In this document: positions 1 through 10,288 of the stretch, piece after piece
How positions within the stretch are numbered: position 1 is the first letter of the stretch
Layout of the letters: each line of letters opens with the position of its first letter
Assembly: GCA_902569615.1 (NCBI GenBank)
Contig: CACFUX010000004.1
Span: 1-54,636, forward strand
Direction: 5' to 3'
Source of the DNA: an uncultured Pelagibacteraceae bacterium
Lineage (GTDB): Bacteria > Pseudomonadota > Alphaproteobacteria > Pelagibacterales > Pelagibacteraceae
Length of the DNA stretch: 54,636 nucleotides
Translations under genes and position numbers: made by a program
The notes under the pieces: model-generated
Seen by the model: only the letters and a program-made list of their open reading frames with translations
The model's database searches: none
What the model was told of the DNA's origin: nothing

Positions 1-2
1 TT

Positions 3-743
3 TACATTTCAAAAGGGGTAATATCAAAAGAAGAAATTAAATTTGAAAATTTTTTTAAATCTGATGAATGTGTTGATAATTTACAAGCAGGAAGAATGGT
101 TAATTTTTCATTTGAAAATGAAAATGGAATTTTACTATCAATTGGTGGTGAACCATGGGACTCACCAACGCTTAAATCACAAAAAAAAAATTCTATAATA
201 GGAAAAGTATTATTTATTAATGAAAGTGGTCAATATAAAATTTTTTCAATAGGCCATAGAACGCCTCAAGGATTAACTTATTCTCAAAATAATATTATTT
301 CAACTGAGCATGGACCTGATGGTGGAGATGAAATTAATAAAATAGAATTTAATAAAAATTATGGATGGCCTCTAGCATCATATGGAAGACATTATTCTAA
401 AATTAATAAAAAAAACAAAACTCCATACCTAAAAGATCACAAAAGTAATAATTTTGAAGAACCTGTATTTACTTTTTTAAAAGGCATTGGAATTTCACAA
501 ATAATTCATATTCCAAATACTTTTTACAGATTATGGAACAATAATTTTATTGTTGCTTCACTTAATGCTGGTTCATTATTTAGATTAAAATTTGACGAAA
601 AATTTAGCAAAGCAATATATTATGAAAAAATTTTTATTAATCAAAGAATTCGAGATTTAAAATTTTCAGAAAAATTAAATAGTATAGTATTAACTTTAGA
701 AGACAAACAGGAACTTGGTATATTTAAAGTGCAAGATCAGTAA
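3..743 (+). CDS. PQQ-dependent sugar dehydrogenase-like protein (soluble glucose/sorbosone dehydrogenase family), C-terminal part, truncated by window edge
   Basis: Frame open from base 3; motifs GHRTPQGL, EHGPDGGDEIN, NYGWP typical of the GSDH/YliI family. Confidence 0.75.
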   Translation, partial: YISKGVISKEEIKFENFFKSDECVDNLQAGRMVNFSFENENGILLSIGGEPWDSPTLKSQKKNSIIGKVLFINESGQYKIFSIGHRTPQGLTYSQNNIISTEHGPDGGDEINKIEFNKNYGWPLASYGRHYSKINKKNKTPYLKDHKSNNFEEPVFTFLKGIGISQIIHIPNTFYRLWNNNFIVASLNAGSLFRLKFDEKFSKAIYYEKIFINQRIRDLKFSEKLNSIVLTLEDKQELGIFKVQDQ

Positions 744-1760
744 ATGAAATCAATCAAAAGTTTATTAATAATTTTTTCTATTACTATAATTTTATTAGAA
801 ATAGTTGCTAAATTTTATGAAAATAGATTAGAAGTATATAATATATGGCCTGTATCAGAATTGAATAAAAAAAAAGAAATTATTCTTAAAAAAAATTTTG
901 AAATTCATTTTACAGATTTTTCAGTTTTTACTGATCAAAATAGACTAAGAGTTAAATCTAGTGACCAAAATAGAATAATTGAGAAAAAAAACAAAAAAAT
1001 TTTATTAATTGGAGACTCTTTACCTTTTGGCTGGAATGTAGATTACGAAAATTCAATCGGAGGAAATTTAGAAAAATTGTCCAATTATTTAGTTTTGAAT
1101 GGAGCTATACCTTCGTATTCATTGAAACAGAGCAGAATAAGACTAGAAGAATATTTAATAAATTTTAAAAATATTAAACTGATTTATTTTCAAGCCTTAG
1201 ATCCTGCACTTCAATATTCCACAATGAAAGGGGACTGGGATGAAGATATTAATTGGAGCAATATGAATTATATTACTAATTTAAAAGAAAAATTTATATT
1301 TAAGTATGACTCAGTTCCAATTTATGGAGAAATTAATATTATTAAAATTATTCAAAAAATTTATCTAAAATATTTTTACCAAGAATCAAAAAAAGTTTTC
1401 ACCAATAGGTCAAATTATTCAGACTCTTTATTCAAGAATCATATACAAAAAGAAATTGAAAAAATTTACGAAATAAAAAGTAAAAAATCAATATTAGTTT
1501 TAGGTTCTCCTGTGACAAAAGAATTTTTTAGAAACATTTCTAATAATAATTTAAATACTCAAGACAAAGTACTTCTAAAATATGGTACAGAATTAAAACA
1601 ATTTGGAAAAGAATATAAAGATGTTTTTTACATAGATTTTATTAAAATATTTGAAGGCTATACTCCAGATCAGATATTTATTGATAATTGTTGTCATTTT
1701 TCTCCTACGTCAAACAAAATAATAGCTGAAAATCTAATAAATATTTTAAAAAATTATTAA
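744..1760 (+). CDS. SGNH/GDSL-like hydrolase or hypothetical surface protein with N-terminal membrane segment
   Basis: ILLIGDSLPFGW block I-like motif; C-terminal DNCCHFSPTSNKIIAENL resembles the D-x-x-H block; ATG directly follows the upstream stop. Confidence 0.55.
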   Translation: MKSIKSLLIIFSITIILLEIVAKFYENRLEVYNIWPVSELNKKKEIILKKNFEIHFTDFSVFTDQNRLRVKSSDQNRIIEKKNKKILLIGDSLPFGWNVDYENSIGGNLEKLSNYLVLNGAIPSYSLKQSRIRLEEYLINFKNIKLIYFQALDPALQYSTMKGDWDEDINWSNMNYITNLKEKFIFKYDSVPIYGEINIIKIIQKIYLKYFYQESKKVFTNRSNYSDSLFKNHIQKEIEKIYEIKSKKSILVLGSPVTKEFFRNISNNNLNTQDKVLLKYGTELKQFGKEYKDVFYIDFIKIFEGYTPDQIFIDNCCHFSPTSNKIIAENLINILKNY

Positions 1761-1780
1761 AAATTGAATTTTATGATTTC

Positions 1781-1866
1781 TGGTGCGGTTAGAGAGATTT
1801 GAACTCTCACGGGCGAAGCCCACATGGCCCTCAACCATGCCTGTCTACCAATTTCAGCATAACCGC
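1781..1866 (-). tRNA. tRNA-Leu (anticodon GAG)
   Basis: Reverse complement gcggttatgctgaaattggtagacaggc..catgg-ttgaggg-ccatg..ggttcaaatc-type T arm..accgcacca; cloverleaf with long variable arm and encoded CCA. Confidence 0.93.
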
Positions 1867-1923
1867 TTTTCGTGCGTCAGATTAAGTTAATGACAATTTA
1901 ATTTCAAGTTGGTAAGTTTTGAT

Positions 1924-2913
1924 ATGGAGATTAATTCAGAAATTAAAAAAGCTACAGATTCTATATACCAAAAAGTATCAAAAACTATTCCAGAAATGGA
2001 GTGGCTAGTTCATGCTCCATATATTTATAAAATCAACAAATTAAAAAAAGAAAAGAATGCTGTAATTCTTGCTCATAATTACCAAACACCAGAAATATAT
2101 CATGGAATTTCTGATTTTTCAGCAGACTCTTTGGCGCTTGCAGTTGAAGCCGCAAAAACAAAAGCAGATATTATAGTAATGTGTGGAGTTCACTTTATGG
2201 CTGAGACAGCAAAATTAATGAGTCCGAATAAAAAAGTTCTTTTACCTGACATGTATGCTGGTTGTTCATTATCTTCATCGATTAATGGAGAAGATGTAAG
2301 AAATTTAAAAAAAAAATATCCAGGTGTTCCTGTGGTTTCATATGTAAATACTTCAGCAGATGTAAAAGCAGAAACTGATGTCTGTTGTACATCAGCTAAT
2401 GCAGTCAAAATTGTAGAATCTTTAGGAGTAAAAAAAGTTATATTTTTACCTGATGACTATTTAGCAAAATATGTAGCTTCAAAAACTGATATTGAAATAA
2501 TTTCTTGGAGAGGAACGTGTGAGGTTCATGAGCAGTTTAATGATTATGAAATAAATGAAATCAGGAAAAATAACCCGGGGATTAAAATAATTGCACATCC
2601 AGAATGTCCTCCAGATGTAATAAAAGCTAGTGACTTCGCTGGATCTACTAGCGGCATGATTAAATACGTTAAAGATAATCAACCACAAAAAGTTATGATG
2701 GTAACAGAATGTTCTATGAGTGATAATGTTCAAATTGATAATCCAAATGTAAAATTTATTCGTCCATGCAATTTATGTCCTCATATGAAAAAAATTACAT
2801 TACCAAAAATATTAGATTGTTTAGAAAACGAGTCTAACGAAATAATAATGGATACTAATACTATAGAAAAAGCTAGAAAATCTGTAGAAAGAATGACAGA
2901 AATAGGCAGATAA
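1924..2913 (+). CDS. nadA: quinolinate synthase
   Basis: NadA motifs AHNYQTPEIYHGISDFSADSLALA, VMCGVHFMAETAK, CNLCPHMKKITL; ATG at 1924 preferred over the upstream TTG at 1909. Confidence 0.95.
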   Translation: MEINSEIKKATDSIYQKVSKTIPEMEWLVHAPYIYKINKLKKEKNAVILAHNYQTPEIYHGISDFSADSLALAVEAAKTKADIIVMCGVHFMAETAKLMSPNKKVLLPDMYAGCSLSSSINGEDVRNLKKKYPGVPVVSYVNTSADVKAETDVCCTSANAVKIVESLGVKKVIFLPDDYLAKYVASKTDIEIISWRGTCEVHEQFNDYEINEIRKNNPGIKIIAHPECPPDVIKASDFAGSTSGMIKYVKDNQPQKVMMVTECSMSDNVQIDNPNVKFIRPCNLCPHMKKITLPKILDCLENESNEIIMDTNTIEKARKSVERMTEIGR

Positions 2914-2918
2914 ACTCT

Positions 2919-3752
2919 GTGTCAAAGATTCAATTAAGTAAAAACTTTATTAAATCTTCTTGCAAACTAGCTTTAAATGAAGATCTTTTTCCATCAGGCG
3001 ATATAACTTCTGATATTATTGATAATAACCAAATAAAAAAAATTAAATTAATTAGTAATCAGAAATGCATTATAGGTGGTATGGATTTTTTTAAGGAAAC
3101 TTTCAGACTTATAGATAGAAAAATTAAATGTAAAATAAAAAAAAAAGATGGTTTGGAAATTAAAAAAGGATCTGTAGTAGCTATAATAGAAGGAAATATT
3201 AAAAATATACTTTCTGGAGAAAGAGTGGCGTTAAACTTTATTTCTCATATCTCTGGTATAGCAACAAAAACAAACCAATTTGTAAAAAAAGCAAATAAAA
3301 CGAAAATTTGTTGTACCAGAAAAACAATTCCCAATTTAAGAGTAATTCAAAAATATGCTGTCAAATTAGGGGGAGGGATAAATCATAGATTTAATTTAAG
3401 TGATGAATTTTTGATTAAAGATAATCACATTGGTTTTACAAAAAATTTCGAAAATTTAGTAAAAAAATCTATTAAATTAAAAAGAGGAAAAAAAATAACT
3501 GTTGAAGTAGATAATCTAAAACAGTTTAAAAAAATTTTTGGACTAAAATTTGATAGAATTTTATTTGATAATATGAATCCAAATTTAATTAAAAAAGGTG
3601 TTAAGTTGGCAAGAAATTTATATGAAACTGAGGCATCTGGAGGAGTAAATCTTCAAAACATAAGTAAGATCGCATCAACAGGTGTTGATAGAATATCTAT
3701 TGGTGAGCTAACACATTCTGTTAATGCAATTGATTTTAAGTTGGAAATTTAG
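2919..3752 (+). CDS. nadC: nicotinate-nucleotide pyrophosphorylase (carboxylating)
   Basis: LNEDLFPSGDITSDII, CTRKTIPNLRVIQKYAVKLGGGINHRFNLSDEFLIKDNH; adjacent to nadA. Confidence 0.95.
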   Translation: MSKIQLSKNFIKSSCKLALNEDLFPSGDITSDIIDNNQIKKIKLISNQKCIIGGMDFFKETFRLIDRKIKCKIKKKDGLEIKKGSVVAIIEGNIKNILSGERVALNFISHISGIATKTNQFVKKANKTKICCTRKTIPNLRVIQKYAVKLGGGINHRFNLSDEFLIKDNHIGFTKNFENLVKKSIKLKRGKKITVEVDNLKQFKKIFGLKFDRILFDNMNPNLIKKGVKLARNLYETEASGGVNLQNISKIASTGVDRISIGELTHSVNAIDFKLEI

Positions 3753-3769
3753 ACTTATAAAAATATAGA

Positions 3770-6430
3770 TTAATTTTTTTTAATATGAGCTTGGGCTGCT
3801 GCTAGTCTTGCAACTGGCACTCTATAAGGTGAGCATGAAACATAATTTAGTCCTGCTTTGGAACAGAAAGAAATACTTTTAGGATCGCCCCCATGCTCTC
3901 CGCAAATTCCTAATTTAATTGATTTTTTTTGTTTTTTTCCTTTTTCAGATGCTACTTCAATTAGTTCGCCAACACCTTCATCAATTGAAATAAAAGGATC
4001 AATTTCAAATATTTTGTTCTCTATATAATCATTTAAAAACTTGCCACTATCATCTCTACTAATACCAAAAGTAGTTTGAGTTAAATCGTTTGTTCCAAAA
4101 CTAAAAAAATCTGCATGTTTTGCAATATCTCCGGCTTTGATAGCTGCTCTAGGTAATTCAATCATTGTGCCAACTAAATAATGTATTTTTGTATTACTAT
4201 TTTTTTGTACATTCTCAGCAACTCTTACAACTAATTCTTTCATAATTTTTATTTCAGCCTCAGTTGAAACTAGAGGTATCATAATTTCTGGAAAAGCAGA
4301 TTTTATTTTTTTCTTTTTTAAATCAGTTAATGCCTCGAAAATTGCTCTACATTGCATTTCATAAATTTCTGGAAAAGAAATTCCTAACCTGCACCCTCTA
4401 TGTCCGAGCATTGGATTATGTTCATGTAGTTCATTGATTCTAGCCTCAATATCTTTTACAGGTAATTTGAATGCATTTGCTAACTCATTTATTTCCTTTT
4501 CTGTCTTTGGAAGAAACTCATGAAGTGGTGGGTCTAATAATCTGACAGTAACAGGCAATCCACTCATAATTTTAAATATTTCAATAAAATCATTTTTTTG
4601 ATGAGGTAAAAGCTTTTGTAATGCTTTACTTCTATCCTCTATTGTTTTTGAAAGAATCATCTCTCTTACAGATAAAATTCTTTCTTCATCAAAAAACATA
4701 TGCTCTGTTCTACACAAGCCTATTCCTTCCGCACCAAAATCTCTTGCTGTTTTTGTATCTAACGGTGTTTCAGAGTTTGTTCTTACCTTAAGTTTTCTGA
4801 AACTATCAGCCCAACTCATTAGTTTTGAAAAATCTCCAGAAATTTCTGGTTTAACTTTTGGAACTTCTCCTTGAATGATTCTTCCAGTTGATCCATCAAT
4901 TGTAATTAAATCTCCTTCTTTTATCTCTACAGATGAAGTTTTGAAAATTTTTTTATCATAATTTATGTCAATTTCACTTGAGCCTGAAACACAAGGTCTA
5001 CCCATTCCTCTTGCTACAACTGCTGCATGACTTGTCATTCCTCCTCTTGCAGTTAAAATCCCCTTGGCTGCATGCATACCGTGTATATCCTCTGGAGAAG
5101 TTTCTACTCTAACTAAAATCGTTTCTTGCATAATTTCATTTAATCTTTCTGCTTCATCAGAGGAAAAAACTACTTTACCACTCGCAGCACCAGGCGAAGC
5201 GGGCAATCCCTTGGCAATAACGTTTATTTTGGAACTTTCATTTAAAGTTGGGTGTAGAAGTGTATCTAAAGAATGTGGGTCTATTCTCATAATAGCTTCT
5301 TTTTTTGAAATTAATTTTTCCTTAACCATATCTACTGCAATCTTTACTGCTGATTTGGCTGTCCTTTTTCCAGATCTTGTTTGCAGTATCCAAAGTTTTT
5401 TATTTTCAACTGTGAACTCTACATCTTGCATATCTCTATAATATTTTTCCAAATTTTTTAGAATTTTTTCTAATTGTTTAAAGACTTTATACATAGATTC
5501 TTCCATTGATTTTTCACTGGCTTTAGATTCTATTCTTGCTTTTTTTGTTATGTATTGGGGTGTTCTTGTTCCTGCAACAACATCTTCTCCTTGAGCATTA
5601 ATTAAATATTCTCCATAAATTTCTTTTAAACCTGTGGATGGGTTTCTGGTAAAGACTACTCCAGTAGCGCAGTCTTGGCCCATATTTCCAAAAACCATTA
5701 ATTGAACATTAACTGCTGTTCCCCACTCTGATGGAATTTGATTAAGTTTTCTATAAACTTTTGCTCTTTTACTTTCCCAAGATAAAAATACAGCTGATAT
5801 TGCACCTATTAATTGCTCATAAACATCCTGAGGAAATTCTTTTTTTGTTTTTTCTTTAATAATATTTTTAAAATCTTTAATAAGTCCATCCCAATCATTT
5901 TCATCTAAATCAGTATCTAACAAAACTCCCTTTGTAAGCTTATAATTTTCTATTAACTCTTCAAAATTATAACTTTCAACACCTAAAACAACATTGGCAT
6001 ACATTTGAATAAATCTTCTATAACTATCTTTTGCAAATCGTAAATTTGAAGTTTTTTTTGCCAAGGCTATAACTGTTTTATCGTTTAAACCTAAATTAAG
6101 TATAGTATCCATCATACCAGGCATTGAAACCCTAGCGCCTGATCTAACTGATACTAATAATGGATTCTTTAAATCTCCAAATATTTTACCACTTTCTTTT
6201 TCAATATTTTTTATTTCAGTTTTTATTTGTTTTAATATTTTTGGAGCGATTTTTTTTTTATTTTTATAAAATAGATCACAAACCTCAGTCGAAATAGTAA
6301 ACCCTGAAGGAACTGGATATCCTAATCTTCCCATTTCTGCAAGATTTGCGCCCTTTCCTCCCAAAATATTTTTTGGTTTTTTTATTTTTTTTGTATTTTT
6401 TGATTTAAAATTAAAAACTACTTTTTTCAC
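3770..6430 (-). CDS. ppdK: pyruvate, phosphate dikinase
   Basis: Full length 886 aa; GGMTSHAAVVARGMGRPCVSG phosphohistidine domain; GICGEHGGDPKSI C-terminus. Confidence 0.96.
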   Translation of the reverse strand: MKKVVFNFKSKNTKKIKKPKNILGGKGANLAEMGRLGYPVPSGFTISTEVCDLFYKNKKKIAPKILKQIKTEIKNIEKESGKIFGDLKNPLLVSVRSGARVSMPGMMDTILNLGLNDKTVIALAKKTSNLRFAKDSYRRFIQMYANVVLGVESYNFEELIENYKLTKGVLLDTDLDENDWDGLIKDFKNIIKEKTKKEFPQDVYEQLIGAISAVFLSWESKRAKVYRKLNQIPSEWGTAVNVQLMVFGNMGQDCATGVVFTRNPSTGLKEIYGEYLINAQGEDVVAGTRTPQYITKKARIESKASEKSMEESMYKVFKQLEKILKNLEKYYRDMQDVEFTVENKKLWILQTRSGKRTAKSAVKIAVDMVKEKLISKKEAIMRIDPHSLDTLLHPTLNESSKINVIAKGLPASPGAASGKVVFSSDEAERLNEIMQETILVRVETSPEDIHGMHAAKGILTARGGMTSHAAVVARGMGRPCVSGSSEIDINYDKKIFKTSSVEIKEGDLITIDGSTGRIIQGEVPKVKPEISGDFSKLMSWADSFRKLKVRTNSETPLDTKTARDFGAEGIGLCRTEHMFFDEERILSVREMILSKTIEDRSKALQKLLPHQKNDFIEIFKIMSGLPVTVRLLDPPLHEFLPKTEKEINELANAFKLPVKDIEARINELHEHNPMLGHRGCRLGISFPEIYEMQCRAIFEALTDLKKKKIKSAFPEIMIPLVSTEAEIKIMKELVVRVAENVQKNSNTKIHYLVGTMIELPRAAIKAGDIAKHADFFSFGTNDLTQTTFGISRDDSGKFLNDYIENKIFEIDPFISIDEGVGELIEVASEKGKKQKKSIKLGICGEHGGDPKSISFCSKAGLNYVSCSPYRVPVARLAAAQAHIKKN

Positions 6431-6432
6431 AG

Positions 6433-8499
6433 CTAACTTTCTATTTTTGAAAAATTAAAAAAATTATCAAAGGTTTTACACATCATTTGCAAAAGTTCTA
6501 GCCTATTTTTTTTAATTAACTCATCTTGGTCATTTACTATCACATTATCAAAAAACTCATCTAGCTCTTTTCTAAATGATGATAGTATTTTTAATGTAGC
6601 CTCGTTATCACCTTCTCTACCAATACTTGTGAAATCTTTTCTTATTTCATGAATTTTTTTATAAAGTTTCTTTTCAAATTCATTTTTAAATAGGCCAGGG
6701 TCAGCAGAACCTGTTAAATCTATATTGTTGGTTTTTAATTCATTTAATAAAATATTTGATGCTCTTTTGTAGCAAAAAATTATGTCTTTTCCGACATCTT
6801 TTGTAATTATTTTATTTAAAGTTAAAGTTTTTTTATAGATGCTCAAAATTTTATCAATGTTGTAATCAATTAATGCACTTTCAATAATATCGTTTCTTAT
6901 TTCTTTTTCTTTCATAAAATTTTTAAATCTATCATGAAGAAAATCTAAAAGATCCTTTTGGATATTTTTCATATCAAAATTTATATTTTGCTCACTGTAT
7001 AATTGGCAGCTGTAATTGATCAAATCTCTTAATTTCATTTCTTTATTATTTTCTAAAATCATTTTTAATAAACCGATTGCAAATCTTCTTAAAGCATATG
7101 GATCTTTTGAGCTGGTAGGTTTCAAATTTAATCCAAAGAAACCTACAAGTGTATCCAGTTTATCACTTAAGGATAATGCAATGCTGTAAGGTTTTTTTGG
7201 AATTTTACTTTCATATCCGGTTGGTAAATAATGCTCACTTACAGCGATACAAACTTCTTTTTCAAAACCCTGGGCTTCAGCAAAATATCCACCAAGCACG
7301 CCTTGCAATTCTGGAAATTCTCCAACTAAGTCAGATAGCAGATCTACTTTGCATATTGATGATGCAATTTCTATTTTTTCTTTGCTAATTAATAGTTCAT
7401 CAGAAATTAAGCTACTTAACTTTCTTATTCTTTGAACTTTGTCATAATAACTACCTAAACCTTTAAAATAATTTATATTTTTTAATTTTGATATTTGTTT
7501 TACTAAATTTTGAGATTTATCTTTATTCCAAAAAAATTCTGCATCGCTAAGTCTAGCTTCAATTACCCTTTCGTTTCCAATTTTTATAAACCCTTTTTTA
7601 TCGATTGAATCAGCTACAACAAAAAAATTATTTGTTATTTGATTTTTATTATCAAAGGTTGGAAAATATCTTTGATGTTGTTGCATTGTTATTGTGATAA
7701 TTTCTTTAGGAATATCTAAATATTTTTTATTAAAAGAACAGAATAATATTTTTGGTTTTTCAACTATATTGGTTACTTCATTTAGTAATTTATCATTAAA
7801 CTCAACATGAACGTTTTTTTTACTTGAAAGATCTATTAATTTTTTTTTTATTTTTAATTTTCTTGAATCGTGATCAATAATCACATTTATTTTTTTAAAA
7901 TATAAAAAGTATGATCTAGCATTTTTGAATACCTTTATTTTTTCCTCAAAATCTTTATCTATATATGTATAGTTTGAGCTTGTCAGATGGTGAAATTCAA
8001 ATTTTAGAGGCTTATTATCAAAGATTGCTAATATAGATTTTAATGGTCTACCCCAATAAAGATTATAATCTCCCCATTTCATCGATTTTTTCCAAGATAA
8101 ACTTTGAAGTATTAATGGAATATTATTTTTTAAAATATCCTCCGATTTTACTTTTCTTGATGGTTTTTTGTAAAAATAGAATTCACCCTTGTCCGTTTTT
8201 TTTTTATAAATATCCTTATCTTTTATGTAATTTGATTTTAAAAACCCTTCCATGGCCTCGCTCGGGGCTTTAATATTTGGCCCTCTTATTTCTTCAGATT
8301 TTTGATAAGTCTCTCTCTCAATCTTTTTACAAAATAAAACCAATCTATTGGGTGTAGAAAAAATTTTAGTATCACTGTTATAATTTATATTCTCTTTTTC
8401 TAAAAAACTTTTAAAATTTGTAAGTAAGTTTAATCTTGCTGATGATTGTAAATTTGAAGGTATTTCTTCACTAAATAATTCAAGTAAAAATTCAGCCAT
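6433..8499 (-). CDS. glyS: glycyl-tRNA synthetase beta subunit
   Basis: MAEFLLELFSEEIPS start at 8499; GLGSYYDKVQRI, LVGEFPELQGVLGGYFA, DKLDTLVGFF motifs; overlaps glyQ stop. Confidence 0.95.
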   Translation of the reverse strand: MAEFLLELFSEEIPSNLQSSARLNLLTNFKSFLEKENINYNSDTKIFSTPNRLVLFCKKIERETYQKSEEIRGPNIKAPSEAMEGFLKSNYIKDKDIYKKKTDKGEFYFYKKPSRKVKSEDILKNNIPLILQSLSWKKSMKWGDYNLYWGRPLKSILAIFDNKPLKFEFHHLTSSNYTYIDKDFEEKIKVFKNARSYFLYFKKINVIIDHDSRKLKIKKKLIDLSSKKNVHVEFNDKLLNEVTNIVEKPKILFCSFNKKYLDIPKEIITITMQQHQRYFPTFDNKNQITNNFFVVADSIDKKGFIKIGNERVIEARLSDAEFFWNKDKSQNLVKQISKLKNINYFKGLGSYYDKVQRIRKLSSLISDELLISKEKIEIASSICKVDLLSDLVGEFPELQGVLGGYFAEAQGFEKEVCIAVSEHYLPTGYESKIPKKPYSIALSLSDKLDTLVGFFGLNLKPTSSKDPYALRRFAIGLLKMILENNKEMKLRDLINYSCQLYSEQNINFDMKNIQKDLLDFLHDRFKNFMKEKEIRNDIIESALIDYNIDKILSIYKKTLTLNKIITKDVGKDIIFCYKRASNILLNELKTNNIDLTGSADPGLFKNEFEKKLYKKIHEIRKDFTSIGREGDNEATLKILSSFRKELDEFFDNVIVNDQDELIKKNRLELLQMMCKTFDNFFNFSKIES

Positions 8500-8500
8500 T

Positions 8501-9382
8501 TTATTTTTGACTTTCAAGCCAAACTTGTCCAATCCCTTTTGTAAGCTCTCTAATCCTTGATATATATTCGGCTCTTTGGGCAACACTTATTGCGCCTCTT
8601 GCATCAAGTATATTAAATATATGGCTAGCTTTTAAACATTGATCGTATGCTGGTAAGCATAATTTGTTGTTTATTAGAAATTTAGACTCTTTCTCAGTCA
8701 TATCAAAAATTTTAAATAAATTATCTGTATTAGCTAATTCAAAATTATATTTTGAAAATTCTTTTTCAGATTGATGAAAAACATCTCTATATAAAACACC
8801 TTCATTATTCCATTCTAGGTCAAAAACATTTTTTTTCTCTTGAATAAACATGCAAAGCCTTTCTAAGCCATAAGTCAATTCAACTGATATTGGATTACAA
8901 TCTATTCCAGCCATTTGCTGAAAGTAAGTAAATTGAGTTACTTCCATTCCATCGCACCAGACTTCCCAACCAAGTCCTGCAGCTCCAAGTGTCGGGCTCT
9001 CCCAGTCATCTTCTACAAATCTTATATCATGCTCATTATGCTTTATACCGATTGATAAAAGGCTATTTAAATAAAGTTTTTTTATATTTTTTGGTGATGG
9101 TTTGATTAGAACTTGAAACTGGTAGTAATGTTGAAGTCTATTTGGGTTTTCACCGTACCTTCCATCAGTGGGTCTTCTTGATGGCTGAACATATGCAGTT
9201 TTCCATGGCTTATCCCCTAGTGATCTAAGAGTCGTTGCTGGATGAAATGTTCCAGCACCTACTTCTAAATCATAAGGCTGTAGAATTAAACATCCTTGCT
9301 TACTCCAATATTTTTGGAGATTCAAAATCGTATCCTGAAATGAATGAAATTTTGATTTTTTGATTTTTTTTTTAGAAACCAT
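8501..9382 (-). CDS. glyQ: glycyl-tRNA synthetase alpha subunit
   Basis: [42 protein letters not shown] signature. Confidence 0.97.
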   Translation of the reverse strand: MVSKKKIKKSKFHSFQDTILNLQKYWSKQGCLILQPYDLEVGAGTFHPATTLRSLGDKPWKTAYVQPSRRPTDGRYGENPNRLQHYYQFQVLIKPSPKNIKKLYLNSLLSIGIKHNEHDIRFVEDDWESPTLGAAGLGWEVWCDGMEVTQFTYFQQMAGIDCNPISVELTYGLERLCMFIQEKKNVFDLEWNNEGVLYRDVFHQSEKEFSKYNFELANTDNLFKIFDMTEKESKFLINNKLCLPAYDQCLKASHIFNILDARGAISVAQRAEYISRIRELTKGIGQVWLESQK

Positions 9383-10178
9383 ATCTTTGCCAGATAGATC
9401 TTTCCTCTAAAACACTAATTGCTTGTTCAGTATGATTTTCCGAAGATAATTTTCTAGCAAGCCAGCCTTTTGCTTTTTCAAATTTTTTAATTATTACTTT
9501 GTCTCCAAATTTCTCTTTCAGTATTTGATCTGCATTTCCAATTCCGTCGATTAAGCCAAGATCTTTTGCTTTTCTTCCAGACCAAAATTCACCAGAAAAT
9601 AATTCTATTCCACTATCTTTTTTTAACTTAGTTGATCTACTTTTTTCTACAACATCAATAAAATCTTTATGTAAATCTAGTTGAATAGATTTTAATCTTT
9701 CAATGTCTTCTTTTTTTTCATCCATGAAAGGATCTAAAGTGCTTTTATTTTTACCAGCAGTATAAACTCTTCTTTGAACCCCAATTTTATTAATTAAATC
9801 TTTAAATCCAAAAGATGAATAAATTACACCTATTGAACCAACTATAGAACTCTGGTTTGCATAAATTTCATCACCCGCACAAGCTATTAAATATCCTCCA
9901 GAAGCAGCGACGTCTTCCATAAAAACAATTACTTTCTTTTTATTTTTTTTTGCTTGGCTTCTTATAAAATCATGAATAAGATGTGACTGTACTGGTGAAC
10001 CACCAGGTGAATTAATAGATATTGCAACAGCAGGTGACTTTTTAATAGAAAAAGCTTTTTTTATAATCTCTTCTTGTCCTGCAAAATCGATGCCTTGTTT
10101 AAACTTGCCTACATTTCCAATAACACCACTTAACTTAATGTGCGGAATAATTTTTTTTTTTTTAAAAAAAGAGAACAT
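9372..10178 (-). CDS. sppA: S49 family signal peptide peptidase / protease
   Basis: [37 protein letters not shown]; catalytic Ser/Lys motifs. Confidence 0.88.
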   Translation of the reverse strand: MFSFFKKKKIIPHIKLSGVIGNVGKFKQGIDFAGQEEIIKKAFSIKKSPAVAISINSPGGSPVQSHLIHDFIRSQAKKNKKKVIVFMEDVAASGGYLIACAGDEIYANQSSIVGSIGVIYSSFGFKDLINKIGVQRRVYTAGKNKSTLDPFMDEKKEDIERLKSIQLDLHKDFIDVVEKSRSTKLKKDSGIELFSGEFWSGRKAKDLGLIDGIGNADQILKEKFGDKVIIKKFEKAKGWLARKLSSENHTEQAISVLEERSIWQRYGF

Positions 10179-10218
10179 TAATAATGCTTATAAAATTTTT
10201 GATTTAATATAAAGTCTC

Positions 10219-10246
10219 CTTATAGTTGAAGTTTAAGGTGCGTCAA
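10219..10246 (-). promoter_or_regulatory. putative sigma70-type promoter of sppA
   Basis: Minus strand TTGACG - 16 bp - TATAAG about 40 nt upstream of the sppA ATG. Confidence 0.5.
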
Positions 10247-10288
10247 TTGATAAGTATAATATTGTGTTAATTATACTAGTTTAAATGG

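Noticed and set aside
5064-5441. 125-aa ORF antisense to ppdK
   Set aside because: Shadow ORF opposite conserved PPDK sequence
1872-10245. 8-mer GTGCGTCA at 1872-1879 and 10238-10245, both in intergenic DNA
   Set aside because: Only two copies; one overlaps the sppA -35 region and the other the tRNA-Leu upstream region, so chance or promoter composition is enough
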